Source: Rummeliibacillus sp. POC4
Lineage (GTDB): Bacteria; Bacillota; Bacilli; Bacillales_A; Planococcaceae
Direction: 5' to 3'
Assembly: GCF_003576525.1 (NCBI RefSeq)
Contig: NZ_QWUA01000029.1
Span: 1 to 50,531 of the forward strand
Length of the DNA stretch: 50,531 bases
Below are positions 34,536 to 43,754 of the stretch, in pieces. A model generated the notes under the pieces. The model was not told where the DNA came from, did not search any database, and saw only the letters and a list, made by a program, of their open reading frames with translations. Each line of letters begins with the position of its first letter. Position 1 is the stretch's first letter. The position numbers and the translations under genes are program-made.

Positions 34536-36050
34536 ATGACAGTAAATGTAGAAGAAAGACTTCGCTATCCACAACTTGCTAATAAGATTATGACAGCCGC
34601 TGAAGCAGCAGCGCTAATAGAAGATGGAATGACTTTAGGATTAAGTGGTTTTACTCGTGGTGGGGATGCCAAGGCTGTACCAAATGCTTTAGCTGAACGC
34701 GGTAAAACTGAAAAATTCAAAGTAGACGTGTACACTGGTGCATCACTTGGTCATGATTCAGATGCTAAGATGTCTGATGCTGGAATTATTAGAAAACGCT
34801 TACCATTCCAAGTGGATCGTACTATGAGAGGTCATATTAATAAAGGCGATCTATCGTTTATGGATCAACATTTGGGAGAGACTGCTGACTTTTTACGTCA
34901 AGGTGCTATAAAAAAAGTTGATGTTGCAATTATTGAAGCGACTGCAATTACCGAAGACGGCTTGTTGATTCCAACAACTTCAGTGGGTAACTCACCTATC
35001 TTTGTTGAAGAAGCCGACAAAGTTATTATTGAATTAAACCTTTCTTCATATCCAGAACTTGAAGGACTTCATGATATTTATCTTCCTGAACCTCAAGGAG
35101 AACGCAAACCTTTTGCTATTGTCCATACTTTAGATCGTATTGGTCAAAAAGGTATTCCTTTGAATATGGAAAAAGTAATTGCTGTTGTCCTTACAGATCA
35201 AGAGGATTCTCCATCATTAGTACTTCCTCCTGACGATGAAACACAACAAATGGCAGATCATCTTTTAGACTTCTTCCGAGATGAAATTAAAGCAGGCCGT
35301 TTAACAAATAAACTTGCTCCTCTTCAATCAGGAATTGGCTCAGTAGCAAATGCAGTATTATCTGGGATGGTAAAATCTGAATTTGAAGATCTTGAAGTTT
35401 TCTCTGAAGTTTTACAAGATGCAGTATTTGAATTAATTGATGCTGGTAAAGTAAAAGCTGCTTCTTGCTGTTCAATTACATTATCTAAAGAAAAAATGGA
35501 ATCCGTATTCCATCATTTAGATAAATATGCAGATAAATTAATAATACGTCCACAAGAAATTTCAAATAGTCCTGAAGTTATTCGTCGCTTGGGTCCTATC
35601 TGCATGAATACAGCTATTGAATTTGACATTTATGGTAACGTAAACTCTACTCATGTGTCAGGTACTAAAATGATGAATGGTATTGGCGGATCTGGCGATT
35701 TTGCACGCAATGGTCGCTATTCAATTTTCGTTACTAAATCCACTGCGAAAGATGGCAAAATTTCATCAGTAGTTCCGTTCGTATCACACGTTGATCATGC
35801 AGAACATGATGTTGATGTTGTCGTAACAGAACAAGGTCTTGCAGACTTACGTGGTTTAACTCCTCGTGAACGCGCAGAGCTTATTATTGAAAAATGTGTA
35901 CACCCTAAATTCAAACCTGCTCTTCGTGCATACTACGAAGAAGCAAAAACTCGTGGTGGACAAACTCCTCACGTATTAGAAAAAGCATTTTCATTCCATA
36001 CAAACTTAGCTAAATATGGTACAATGCTTGCTCCAGAAGAAGAAAACTAA
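34536..36050 (+). CDS. Acetyl-CoA hydrolase / succinate CoA-transferase family
   Basis: A 504-residue class I CoA-transferase (Cat1/Ach1/SucC-AarC-like group). Seen are GLSGFTRGGDAKAVP near the N-terminus, GIGSVANAVLSGM, the active-site glutamate E291 in VFSEVLQDAV and the C-terminal TEQGLADLRGLTPRERAELII. The family either hydrolyses acetyl-CoA or moves CoA between acetate and succinate, linking acetate and the TCA cycle. The sequence alone does not settle which. GAAGGAGAG lies before the ATG. The LytTR regulator just upstream may control it. Confidence 0.9.
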   Translation: MTVNVEERLRYPQLANKIMTAAEAAALIEDGMTLGLSGFTRGGDAKAVPNALAERGKTEKFKVDVYTGASLGHDSDAKMSDAGIIRKRLPFQVDRTMRGHINKGDLSFMDQHLGETADFLRQGAIKKVDVAIIEATAITEDGLLIPTTSVGNSPIFVEEADKVIIELNLSSYPELEGLHDIYLPEPQGERKPFAIVHTLDRIGQKGIPLNMEKVIAVVLTDQEDSPSLVLPPDDETQQMADHLLDFFRDEIKAGRLTNKLAPLQSGIGSVANAVLSGMVKSEFEDLEVFSEVLQDAVFELIDAGKVKAASCCSITLSKEKMESVFHHLDKYADKLIIRPQEISNSPEVIRRLGPICMNTAIEFDIYGNVNSTHVSGTKMMNGIGGSGDFARNGRYSIFVTKSTAKDGKISSVVPFVSHVDHAEHDVDVVVTEQGLADLRGLTPRERAELIIEKCVHPKFKPALRAYYEEAKTRGGQTPHVLEKAFSFHTNLAKYGTMLAPEEEN

Positions 36051-36062
36051 CAGCGATTAATG

Positions 36063-36097
36063 AAAAAGGCTCAGCATATATAGCTGAGCCTTTTTTT
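36063..36097. terminator. Terminator after the CoA-transferase gene
   Basis: Perfect 13-bp stem AAAAAGGCTCAGC / GCTGAGCCTTTTT with seven T; also serves the converging minus-strand gene. Confidence 0.9.
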
Positions 36098-36108
36098 ACA
36101 TAAAATAC

Positions 36109-36450
36109 TTAGTTTAAATCTTTAGGTGGCTTGATACCATTCAAAAATTCATGTTGTTCTTCATTTTCATAGTGAATTGCAGTTGCAGAACCTTCCGAAA
36201 TCATTTTTGTATCATCGTCATTGTAGGTATGATGATCATTAGCATAACCATCCGCTGTTGTAGTATTAAAAGAATCCTTAACTACACTAACTGATGAATC
36301 GGATGATTTATCTAACAAGCTATTTACTTTCGATTTCGTACTGTTAAATGCTTCTACTGCTTTATCACGATTTTCCTTTTTGCGAAAATACGCATAAGCA
36401 CCTGCCGCTAATCCAGCGATTAATAGAGATTTACCTTTAGCCATATCCAT
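36109..36450 (-). CDS. YtxH-like small membrane-anchored protein
   Basis: A 113-residue protein. After MAKGKSLLIAGLAAGAYAYF, one membrane helix, comes a charged stretch KKENRDKAVEAFNSTKSKVNSLL resembling the YtxH group, then an acidic, Asp/Asn/His-rich tail ending FLNGIKPPKDLN. The N-terminal helix probably anchors it with the tail inside the cell. The start is uncertain: ATG codons at 36453, 36450 and 36444 are all in frame. GGAGG is 5 bases from the one at 36450. Function unknown. Confidence 0.65.
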   Translation of the reverse strand: MDMAKGKSLLIAGLAAGAYAYFRKKENRDKAVEAFNSTKSKVNSLLDKSSDSSVSVVKDSFNTTTADGYANDHHTYNDDDTKMISEGSATAIHYENEEQHEFLNGIKPPKDLN

Positions 36451-36676
36451 CATTTCCTCCCATTTATCGTTCTAAATTAACTATACCCTATTTTTTAGAA
36501 AATACACATTATCAAGTTGATTTTATAATAATTTGTCACGTTTAAAGACTGTTTTTATATCCCACTAGCCTATAGAAATTTCTATGAAGAGATAAAATAA
36601 TTCTCTCCTATGACCTATGCTTTTTTTCTGCTATCATAATAAGAAAATGCACGAAATGGAAGTGTGGTTATGCAAA

Positions 36677-37276
36677 ATGACAGAAGTGCAATCTGTTAAA
36701 AAGAAAAAAGGTACTTTAACAAAAGAAAAGATTATTAAAACTGCCCGCAACTTATTTTATAAAAAAGGCTACGATGCAACCACTACAGCTATCATTGCGA
36801 AAGAAGCAGGAGTATCTGAAGCCACTTTATATAAATATTTTAAAAGCAAAATGACATTACTATTATCAACAGTTGAACCTGAATGCATACCCTTTATGGA
36901 AAATAAAAATTACCAACTGTTAACTAATCAAGAACTGTTGAGTGTATGGACTAACGAATTGATAGACAAAGTTTTTTATAATCGTCCTCAATATTCAATC
37001 ATTTTCAATGAATCAACAAAACATCCAGAACTTTCCGAACAGTATATTGCGAATATATACAGTATGTCTAATGCAGATTTGGAACTTGTTAATCGAATGG
37101 ATAAAGGAGATTTACCTAAAATCGATTTAATCCTATTTCAAGTTGGGATAATTGGTTCTTTCTTAGCAATGATAACCCATATGCAAATTTATGATCCTAC
37201 GATCAAGTTAGAGAAAGTTCCCCCAAATATTCGAAATACGCTTATTTGCTTAATAGAAGGAAAATTTTTCGTATAA
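36677..37276 (+). CDS. TetR-family transcriptional regulator
   Basis: A 199-residue TetR protein. The N-terminal helix-turn-helix spans about residues 17-62 (IIKTARNLFYKKGYDATTTAIIAKEAGVSEATLYKYFKSK). The C-terminal ligand-binding part has no assignable ligand. The start is uncertain because no strong ribosome site is present; in-frame starts up to 20 codons upstream exist. Its targets are unknown: the flanking genes converge on it or are unrelated, so it may regulate at a distance or itself. Confidence 0.85.
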   Translation: MTEVQSVKKKKGTLTKEKIIKTARNLFYKKGYDATTTAIIAKEAGVSEATLYKYFKSKMTLLLSTVEPECIPFMENKNYQLLTNQELLSVWTNELIDKVFYNRPQYSIIFNESTKHPELSEQYIANIYSMSNADLELVNRMDKGDLPKIDLILFQVGIIGSFLAMITHMQIYDPTIKLEKVPPNIRNTLICLIEGKFFV

Positions 37277-37287
37277 AAAAGTAAAGG

Positions 37288-37331
37288 GCGATCTCATTTA
37301 CCAATCCGAACGATTGTTTATTGAGATCACC
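37288..37331. terminator. Probable terminator between TetR and DUF4064 genes
   Basis: Inverted repeat GATCTCA / TGAGATC (plus outer pairs) with a 25-base loop. The minus-strand side ends in CTTTACTTTTTT, so it best fits the minus-strand gene. Confidence 0.5.
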
Positions 37332-37338
37332 TCTTAAT

Positions 37339-37821
37339 CTAAATGACAGAGGAATTAGGATAAGTTACATCGCTAGATTCTGCTTTTGGTTTTCGTACAT
37401 AGCACATAATTGCAGCAATGTAGTAAACAATAGACGTTAAAGATAGTATTCCAGCAAATACTCCAGCCACTATAAACATACTTCCTGCAAAATTCGCCCT
37501 ATTCTTTGTCCTTACTGCTTGAACTATCCCCACTATTCCTGCAACAACACTAACGATAAAGCAAATGATGATAAACCAACCAAAAGGGCCTAGAAAATTT
37601 ATCGCTGATACCATACTTTCAGCAAAGGCTTGTATATCAGTATCCTTGAATTGAGGGTCATTTGTTAATTGATTTTTAAATTCTGTAACCAATTCATCTT
37701 GTAATTGCGTGTTATTCTTCACTTCTGAAACAAGTTTTACGATTAACCCCATAATTGCAATTGCAATCAGATTGAAGAGCGTACCTACACTACCTAAAAC
37801 TATTTCAATCGTTCTTTTCAC
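37339..37821 (-). CDS. DUF4064 four-helix membrane protein
   Basis: A 160-residue membrane protein. It starts MKRTIEIVLGSVGTLFNLIAIAIMG, a typical DUF4064 beginning, then has an extracellular charged loop (about 35-70) and three more helices at about 73-98, 108-125 and 128-143. GTG start after GAGGTGG. Function unknown. Single gene. Confidence 0.8.
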   Translation of the reverse strand: MKRTIEIVLGSVGTLFNLIAIAIMGLIVKLVSEVKNNTQLQDELVTEFKNQLTNDPQFKDTDIQAFAESMVSAINFLGPFGWFIIICFIVSVVAGIVGIVQAVRTKNRANFAGSMFIVAGVFAGILSLTSIVYYIAAIMCYVRKPKAESSDVTYPNSSVI

Positions 37822-37903
37822 TAAACCACCTCTATATTATTGTTATAGATTACTATACGTTACTACTTTCAAAAAGTTTCAGATTTTCTTATTCTATACA
37901 AAA

Positions 37904-37946
37904 AAGGACTATCTTATAAGTAATTTTCACTTATTTGATAATCCTT
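37904..37946 (-). terminator. Terminator after the small GNAT gene
   Basis: Hairpin AAGGATTATCAAATAAGT / ACTTATAAGATAGTCCTT with a 7-base loop and one or two mismatches, then TTTTTT on the minus strand. Confidence 0.82.
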
Positions 37947-38002
37947 ATAAATTTATGCTGTTTAGCTTACTAACATTCGTTAAAAAAGTTACTACGAAAC
38001 AC

Positions 38003-38284
38003 TTATGCTTTTATATCATCATATTCATGTGATGTTTCAAAAGCTTTGACTACATAGGAACAAACGGCTTCAATTTTATATTCGTTTTCACGAGCATAAT
38101 CTGCAGCCCGATTTAAGAGTTGTTTTGCAATTCCTTGACCGCGTAAGGAGCTATCAACAAAAGTATGCTCAACTACCATTATGTCGCCTAACTGTGTCCA
38201 AATAATTTCTGCAAGTACTTTACCTTCTTTTTCATACTCAAAGGCAAATTCTTCAGCATCTCTTTTACTTAATTTAAATTCCAT
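38003..38284 (-). CDS. Small GNAT-like N-acetyltransferase (YjdJ type)
   Basis: A 93-residue protein of the minimal Gcn5-related type. The acetyl-CoA loop is SSLRGQGIAKQLLNRAADYARENEYKI, and the C-terminal CSYVVKAFETSHEYDDI is typical of this short family, annotated as N-acetyltransferase YjdJ or 'Acetyltransf_CG'. Many such proteins have unproven substrates. GGGGGTG precedes the ATG at 38282-38284. Confidence 0.88.
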   Translation of the reverse strand: MEFKLSKRDAEEFAFEYEKEGKVLAEIIWTQLGDIMVVEHTFVDSSLRGQGIAKQLLNRAADYARENEYKIEAVCSYVVKAFETSHEYDDIKA

Positions 38285-38386
38285 ATTTTCACACCCCCCA
38301 TGTAATAAATTTAGTTTAGCATATTATCGCTAAAGTATGTTAGTGTGTGATGCGGGATTTATATTCGGTACAAATTCAGGACAGAA

Positions 38387-39328
38387 TTAGCTAAATAATC
38401 CGCTAATACCATCAATTATTTTCTGAAAGAAGCTTTTCACACTCGCCCAGAAACCTGAGTCACTTTTAATGTTAATGTCTTCGTTTATTTTATTTAATTG
38501 ATCTTTAATATTACCACTTAAATCATCTAATTGTGTTGACCATTTGCTAAAATCAATATCAAGTTTACTGATTTTATCCATTAAATCAATTAATAATTGG
38601 CGGTCTTTATCACTTAAGTTAATCTCTAATTTTTTAAGTTGTTCATCAACAATTTTTTCGACATCTTCTTTTGTTGCTGGTTTTTGTTCAGCAATTTGTT
38701 TTTTTATGTCTGTTAATAATTGACTTACCTTTTCTTCGTCCACACCAGAATTTTGAGCCAAATCAGTGGCTACTGAAAGCTCTTGATTCGCTACATCTGT
38801 ACGGTCTTTATCTAGTTTTTTACCAGTTGTTACTTCGTATGCCTTGTAAATGCCTGCAAGTGCAGAGTGTCCTGTTACTTTTTTAGGTGCAGCTACTTCA
38901 ACTGTAGCATCTTCAATCCCTGCTGTTAGCATTGCATTACTATACATATCAGAAGTTACCTCTGTAATATTTTCAGGTGTCACTATGTTGATAACTAAGC
39001 CAGAGCCAGCATCTTTTGGTGTAATTTTAGCAGATGAATATAGACGTGCACTTGAATTCCCATTTTCAATGTATTTTGCGATATCTGCACCTGTAATTGT
39101 AATTTCTTGGACATCAGAGTTATTTGCAATGCCTAAGCTATTTTTCACACTTACTTTTTCGCTTTCTGAAAGACTTCCGCCATAAACAACAATTGGAACT
39201 CCTAATTTTTCATTGACCACTTCATCCGACGATTGAGATGAATTTGTACTTGCATAACTTGTTGTTGGTGCAACAATGGCTGTTGTCAAACTCATCGCTG
39301 CAATGACAGCAAAGATTTGTTTTTTCAT
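38387..39328 (-). CDS. Secreted DUF1002 protein
   Basis: A 313-residue exported protein. The signal peptide ends near residue 26 (TTSYAS). Residues about 40-190 fit DUF1002 (GVPIVVYGGSLSESEKVSVKNSLGI, ARLYSSAKITPKDAGSGLVINIVTPENIT, DATVEVAAPKKVTGHSALAGIYKAYE). The rest is a long charged helix region and the protein ends in an amphipathic segment SGFWASVKSFFQKIIDGISG. AAGGAGG precedes the ATG. The function is unknown; the last helix may touch the membrane. Confidence 0.85.
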   Translation of the reverse strand: MKKQIFAVIAAMSLTTAIVAPTTSYASTNSSQSSDEVVNEKLGVPIVVYGGSLSESEKVSVKNSLGIANNSDVQEITITGADIAKYIENGNSSARLYSSAKITPKDAGSGLVINIVTPENITEVTSDMYSNAMLTAGIEDATVEVAAPKKVTGHSALAGIYKAYEVTTGKKLDKDRTDVANQELSVATDLAQNSGVDEEKVSQLLTDIKKQIAEQKPATKEDVEKIVDEQLKKLEINLSDKDRQLLIDLMDKISKLDIDFSKWSTQLDDLSGNIKDQLNKINEDINIKSDSGFWASVKSFFQKIIDGISGLFS

Positions 39329-39490
39329 TGTGGAATTTCCTCCTTAGACTTTCATCATTTCTAGATTTGTTTTAGTCACTTCTAGTAAATATTATGAAAT
39401 TATTTGAGCCAAATCCTTTCATAAAATAATTTTCCAGTTCAAAAAGAAATATTAAGTAATTCTAAATATCTTTACTAATAATACGTTAAA

Positions 39491-39538
39491 AAGAGCAAAA
39501 AGTTTCTGAAAGTGGGTAAACTTTCTCCTTTTGCTCTT
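39491..39538 (-). terminator. Terminator after cvfB
   Basis: Stem AAGAGCAAAAGG / CTTTTTGCTCTT around an imperfect inner AGTTT/AAACT stem, then TTTTAACG on the minus strand. Confidence 0.78.
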
Positions 39539-39544
39539 CATATA

Positions 39545-40402
39545 TTATTTAATTGATGTCCAACCGTCTTCTTGAGTAATTCGGTTAGCTTTCATAAGTG
39601 TACCTAGCGCACGCTTAAAAGCACCCTTACTCATATGGAACATTTCTTTAATTTCCTCTGGTGAAGATTTATCGCCAAATGGCATTTTTCCACCAACATC
39701 TTCTAGGTATTTAAAAATTTGCTCTGCATCATCGCTTAGACGTTCATAAACTCGGGGAAGCATAGAAGCGTTTATAGTACCATCTTCTTTTACTTCAATA
39801 ACTCGAACGCTAATATCTGAACCAAGGCGTGGTTCTGCTCCACGTTCAGATTCATGAACAAAAATACGATATGGTGTATCAACACCAAGTAAAAATGTTC
39901 CGACCGGTAACAAACGATACGGACGAGCTAAAATATTTTTATTGAACAATTCAGGATCTGCATCCTCATATAATTCTAATATTTTTTCCTCGGTAGCTAA
40001 ACGACCAAATAATCCGCCTTCACGGTCTGTACGTAACGTTACATACAAATGGTTTCCTGGTTCAGGCCATAGTGATTTTAACTTAGGTAAGTCTTCAGCT
40101 GGCACTAGAACTTCTCTTGAAGTACCGATATCTACATATGCGCCTTCACGGTCTTTAACATGTAACACGCGTGCCCATCCATATTCACCTTTAAGAATAT
40201 GTGGTAAGGCCGTTGTTGCAGCTAAATTACCTCTTCGATCTGCATATAAAAATACTTCAATTTTTTGATTAACCTTTAAAGGTTCCGTTACTTCCGAAAT
40301 ATTCAACGGGATATCTACATTATCATTTGTTAATACATATTTTGACTCTTGTTCTTCTTTTACTACTAATTTTACTACGTCACCTGATTGCAACTCTGTC
40401 AT
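39545..40402 (-). CDS. cvfB: CvfB family RNA-binding virulence-regulator-like protein
   Basis: A 285-residue protein of the CvfB/YitL family. It has three S1-like OB-fold segments (KLVVKEEQESKYVLTND; RVLHVKDREGAYVDIGTSREVLVPAEDLP; LLPVGTFLLGVDTPYRIFVHESE) and a winged-helix end (SSPEEIKEMFHMSKGAFKRALGTLMKANRI). CvfB of Staphylococcus aureus binds RNA and affects virulence gene expression. The ATG at 40400-40402 follows AAGGAG; a longer frame would overlap mntR. It lies 28 bases after mntR, so they are probably co-transcribed. Confidence 0.92.
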   Translation of the reverse strand: MTELQSGDVVKLVVKEEQESKYVLTNDNVDIPLNISEVTEPLKVNQKIEVFLYADRRGNLAATTALPHILKGEYGWARVLHVKDREGAYVDIGTSREVLVPAEDLPKLKSLWPEPGNHLYVTLRTDREGGLFGRLATEEKILELYEDADPELFNKNILARPYRLLPVGTFLLGVDTPYRIFVHESERGAEPRLGSDISVRVIEVKEDGTINASMLPRVYERLSDDAEQIFKYLEDVGGKMPFGDKSSPEEIKEMFHMSKGAFKRALGTLMKANRITQEDGWTSIK

Positions 40403-40430
40403 AATGCAAACTCCTTTCATATGACATCTA

Positions 40431-40853
40431 TCATTCACCGGAATGAGTATCTTTTAACTCTTCTAGTTTGTGGATAAAGTCGGGATTCTCTTCTAGTACT
40501 TGGATAAGATCTGCTATTCGATCAATAGAATTCCAGCTTAAATGATGCTCAATCCCTTCCACATCATTGTAAATTCTTTCTTCATCTACACCAATTAGTC
40601 TTAAAAACTGTTCCAATAAGCTATGTCTCTCTACTAGTCGTTTACCTAATTTTAACCCTTTTGGCGTTAAAGATAGTCCTCTATATCGTTCGTAAACTAA
40701 ATAACCATCTTTATCAAGTTTCTGTACCATTTTGGTAACTGAAGAAGGCAGAACTGACAATGCTTCGGCTATGTCCGATACACGCGCGTAACCTTTCTGG
40801 TCAATTAGTAAATAGATTTGTTCGATGTGATCTTCCATACTCGGTGTCGGCAT
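40431..40853 (-). CDS. mntR: Manganese-responsive transcriptional regulator MntR
   Basis: A 140-residue DtxR/MntR protein. N-terminal winged helix ([28 protein letters not shown]) and a C-terminal metal-binding dimerisation domain. All six ligands of B. subtilis MntR are present at the same positions: D8, E11, H77, E99, E102, H103. It therefore should sense Mn(II) and repress manganese uptake genes. No transporter gene is next to it. The upstream gene is a double GNAT acetyltransferase, 110 bases away. Confidence 0.96.
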   Translation of the reverse strand: MPTPSMEDHIEQIYLLIDQKGYARVSDIAEALSVLPSSVTKMVQKLDKDGYLVYERYRGLSLTPKGLKLGKRLVERHSLLEQFLRLIGVDEERIYNDVEGIEHHLSWNSIDRIADLIQVLEENPDFIHKLEELKDTHSGE

Positions 40854-40963
40854 CTCAATTCCCTCTCTTTCGATTTCCTATCTCTCTAGTTTACTACATG
40901 AAACTATAAAACGTAACCTGTAGTGTAAAAGCGTTAAATTTAATTCATAATATATCGCCTAAA

Positions 40964-42073
40964 TTATTGAATTTTTGCATATACACATGTATCACGTAGC
41001 TTCTTTCCATCTGCTGAGCGACTATCTTGTTTTAATATTCCTTCTAATTCAAACTGCGCTCTAGTTGCGACAGCCCGACTTCTTATGTTATCACTATCGC
41101 AACGAATTTCCAGCCGTTTTGCACCTAATTCTTTAAATGCAAATTGAGAAATTCTTTGTACAGCTTCTGTCATATAACCGTTTCCTTCATGTCTTGCATC
41201 TACCCAATAGCCGATTTCAAACTTAGGAATAGTCCAGTCAATATTATGCAATCCTGAAGAACCGATAAATTCTCCACTTTCCTTTAGGAATACATGTAAT
41301 CGTAAGTCTTTCCTTGTTATAAAATCACCAATAGCTTGACGAAGATTTTCTTTCGTCTCCTCTTTCTTAGGCATTGTCTGCGCCCAATTCATGAAGGGCT
41401 TTAAGTTTTTCGCCGAATGTGCAATAGCTTCCCAAACAGAATCGACATCTTCTATATGTGGCATACGAATGATTAATCTTTCTGAATCAAAGCTACTTGG
41501 GAAATCCCATCTATCTTTATAATTTATATTTTCATTTTTTTCTTCGTCTTCCCAGCTAACAGGAGTGGTTTTTCCCTCCAAATAATCTTGACGCGTAATT
41601 CCATATGTAACCGCATCGTAGTATGAATTTTCCTTCGGTACGTACCAAGCTTGACGAAGATGCGCCTCTTTGACAAACCCCGCTTTCTCAAACGTTTTCC
41701 TCATGGCAATATTATCTTGTCTAGTATGGCCCTCTATACGTATTTTATTATTTGGCAACGAGAATACATATTCACTTACTAATTTTAATGCTTTTGTGCC
41801 ATAGCCTAATCCTCGCCATTTTTCTGCTATACGTAAGTCAAACAATGGAATTTCATCCTGCAAATCGTATATTTTTACCATTCCTACTTGTAAGTTCTCA
41901 TCATTTACTAACCAAAAAGTTTTTGCTTGATCTGATTCATAACCACCTTCATCAATTGCTTTTTCGATAATTTCTCTTGCAGGATGTGTATTCTCATGAT
42001 AAGGCCATACATTTGTTGTCATAAATTCGATTAGTTGTTCTTGTTCTTCTATAGTCCATTCAATTAGTTTCAT
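40964..42073 (-). CDS. Tandem double-GNAT acetyltransferase
   Basis: A 369-residue protein with two GNAT domains. Domain 1 (about 1-165) has EKWRGLGYGTKALKLVSEY and IRIEGHTRQDNIAMRKTFEKAGF. Domain 2 (about 190-365) is of RimJ/RimL type, with SERLIIRMPHIEDV, ARHEGNGYMTEAVQRISQFAF and LEIRCDSDNIRSRAVATRAQFELEG. Both keep the acetyl-CoA loop, so both may be active. Substrates are unknown. The ATG at 42071-42073 follows GGAGG by 8 bases. It is one of two GNAT genes here and is not obviously in an operon. Confidence 0.87.
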   Translation of the reverse strand: MKLIEWTIEEQEQLIEFMTTNVWPYHENTHPAREIIEKAIDEGGYESDQAKTFWLVNDENLQVGMVKIYDLQDEIPLFDLRIAEKWRGLGYGTKALKLVSEYVFSLPNNKIRIEGHTRQDNIAMRKTFEKAGFVKEAHLRQAWYVPKENSYYDAVTYGITRQDYLEGKTTPVSWEDEEKNENINYKDRWDFPSSFDSERLIIRMPHIEDVDSVWEAIAHSAKNLKPFMNWAQTMPKKEETKENLRQAIGDFITRKDLRLHVFLKESGEFIGSSGLHNIDWTIPKFEIGYWVDARHEGNGYMTEAVQRISQFAFKELGAKRLEIRCDSDNIRSRAVATRAQFELEGILKQDSRSADGKKLRDTCVYAKIQ

Positions 42074-42379
42074 ATTATTCGCCTCCATTACCATAATCAC
42101 TACAAGTACTATATCAATCGTCCAACGATTCCTTATTCATACATAAATCATAAATTCTATATTCCCTATCATACCGGAATAATTAGTAGTTTTGTTAATC
42201 ATTTATTCCTCAATATACTATCCTAAATTCAATTTGAGAATTTTTTACTATTTTTGTATATTTGTATAAAGTGAACCTTACATAGAAAGATTCTTCTAAT
42301 GTTCACTAGAAACTTTAAAGAAATGCTTAATCCCTTTAAAACATTTAAGGGAAATACTATCAACTGAAGGGGTGGTTTT
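42074..42379. other. Divergent region before the P1 peptidase gene
   Basis: No reading frame is supported. A dyad AGTGAAC / GTTCACT (42270-42276 with 42301-42307) with an inner AGAA/TTCT dyad lies before the P1 peptidase gene. A leader hairpin follows, TCCCTTTAAA / TTTAAGGGA at about 42332-42353. TATAAA at about 42264 is a possible -10 box. Confidence 0.4.
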
Positions 42380-43369
42380 ATGAAAAAAGGGCGTTGGAAT
42401 ATGATTACAGATGTTTCGGATGTTCATGTTGGTCACGTTACGTTATATGAGAAATTAAATGCGGAAGATACAATTTGTACAGGTGTAACAGCTATATTAC
42501 CACATGGAGGCAATCTGTTTGAGCAGAAGGTACCTTCAGCATGCTTTGTATTGAACGGATTTGGAAAATCAGTAGGGCTTGTTCAAGTAGAAGAATTAGG
42601 TTTGATGGAGTCCCCGCTTATGCTTACAAATACATTCAGTGTTGCGTCCGTTTTAGAAGGAACTTTAGATTATTTACTTCATCAAAATCCTAGTATCGGC
42701 GACTCTACTAGTTCCCTCAATATTGTTGTTGGTGAATGTAATGATAGCTATCTTAATAGTATGAGGCTTCGCGCTGTAAAACCTGAACATGCTGTTTCCG
42801 CTATACATAATGCAAAGCATGCACCCTTTGAACAAGGCGCAGTCGGTGCCGGAAAAGGCATGATCTGCTATGAACAAAAAGGAGGTATTGGTTCATCTTC
42901 TAGAATTATCGAACAAGATGATGAAATTTTTACAGTAGGTGCTTTATTGCTCACAAATTTTGGTAACGCTAGTGAATGTCGTTTCGCCAGTTGGCAACAA
43001 GATTCACCTATCGAAAAACCTGATGGCTCTGTCATCATCGTAATCGCAACAGATGCACCCGTTAGTGATCGGCAACTAAAAAGACTAGCTAAAAGGGCAA
43101 CTATCGGACTTGGAAGAACAGGTACACACATCCATAATGGCAGTGGCGATATTATTATTGCATTTTCAACTGCATACACAATCCCACACCAATCTAGTTC
43201 ATCTATTGGAGATGCGGTAGCATTTGTGAGAGATGATTCGAAGCTAATGAATGATCTCTTTCAAGCAACCATTGAGGCTACAGAAGAATCTGTCTATCAA
43301 TCATTGCTACATGCCGAAACAACAGTTGGACGTAAAAATCGAATTGTAGAAAAGGCAAATTTGACGTAA
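42380..43369 (+). CDS. P1 family peptidase (DmpA/BapA type, S58)
   Basis: A 329-residue member of the DmpA group, which self-cleaves to free an N-terminal serine nucleophile and acts as aminopeptidase/amidase on short peptides. The N-terminus ITDVSDVHVGHVTLYE and the segment GAVGAGKGMICYEQKGGIGSSSR are typical. The expected cleavage site is G254-S255 in HNGSGDIIIAFST. There is no signal peptide, so it is cytoplasmic. The ATG at 42380 follows GGGG. Natural substrates are unknown. It converges with the fluoride channel genes at a shared terminator. Confidence 0.9.
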   Translation: MKKGRWNMITDVSDVHVGHVTLYEKLNAEDTICTGVTAILPHGGNLFEQKVPSACFVLNGFGKSVGLVQVEELGLMESPLMLTNTFSVASVLEGTLDYLLHQNPSIGDSTSSLNIVVGECNDSYLNSMRLRAVKPEHAVSAIHNAKHAPFEQGAVGAGKGMICYEQKGGIGSSSRIIEQDDEIFTVGALLLTNFGNASECRFASWQQDSPIEKPDGSVIIVIATDAPVSDRQLKRLAKRATIGLGRTGTHIHNGSGDIIIAFSTAYTIPHQSSSSIGDAVAFVRDDSKLMNDLFQATIEATEESVYQSLLHAETTVGRKNRIVEKANLT

Positions 43370-43374
43370 AAAAT

Positions 43375-43405
43375 AAAAAGATTGGCTACTAAAGCCAATC
43401 TTTTT
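43375..43405. terminator. Terminator between P1 peptidase and crcB genes
   Basis: Perfect 13-bp stem AAAAAGATTGGCT / AGCCAATCTTTTT with a 5-base loop. It overlaps the stop end of the minus-strand crcB. Confidence 0.88.
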
Positions 43406-43754
43406 ATAGGATTTGCCATCCTAAAGTGACGAAGATAATACCCACAAATAACGTTAAAACAGGATATAAAAATACTCCACGTACATCCTTTTCCTGTATT
43501 AAACGGACAGTATCGAACGCAAAAGTAGAAAATGTTGTAAACGCTCCTAAAAACCCCGTCACAACGAACGCTGTCAATAACTCTTGATGATTCACTGATA
43601 TATGTAGTGCCATTCCCATAAATAATGAACCTACACTATTTACGATAAATGTTGCTACATAATATGGTTGAGCTTTATACACCATCCATTTAATAATACT
43701 AAATCGTGCTAACGCTCCAAGTCCTCCACCAATAGCAAGTGCGAGCCAGTTCAC
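43404..43754 (-). CDS. crcB2: Fluoride channel subunit FluC/CrcB (second of pair)
   Basis: A 116-residue membrane protein with four helices. Family marks are GGGLGALARFSII near the N-terminus and GFLGAFTTFSTFAFDTVRL in the middle. Fluc channels export F- passively as dual-topology dimers. GTG start (43752-43754). It overlaps the upstream crcB by 4 bases (GTGA), so expression is coupled. In many Gram-positive bacteria two crcB copies of opposite orientation form a heterodimer. No fluoride riboswitch is visible upstream. Confidence 0.93.
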   Translation of the reverse strand: MNWLALAIGGGLGALARFSIIKWMVYKAQPYYVATFIVNSVGSLFMGMALHISVNHQELLTAFVVTGFLGAFTTFSTFAFDTVRLIQEKDVRGVFLYPVLTLFVGIIFVTLGWQIL

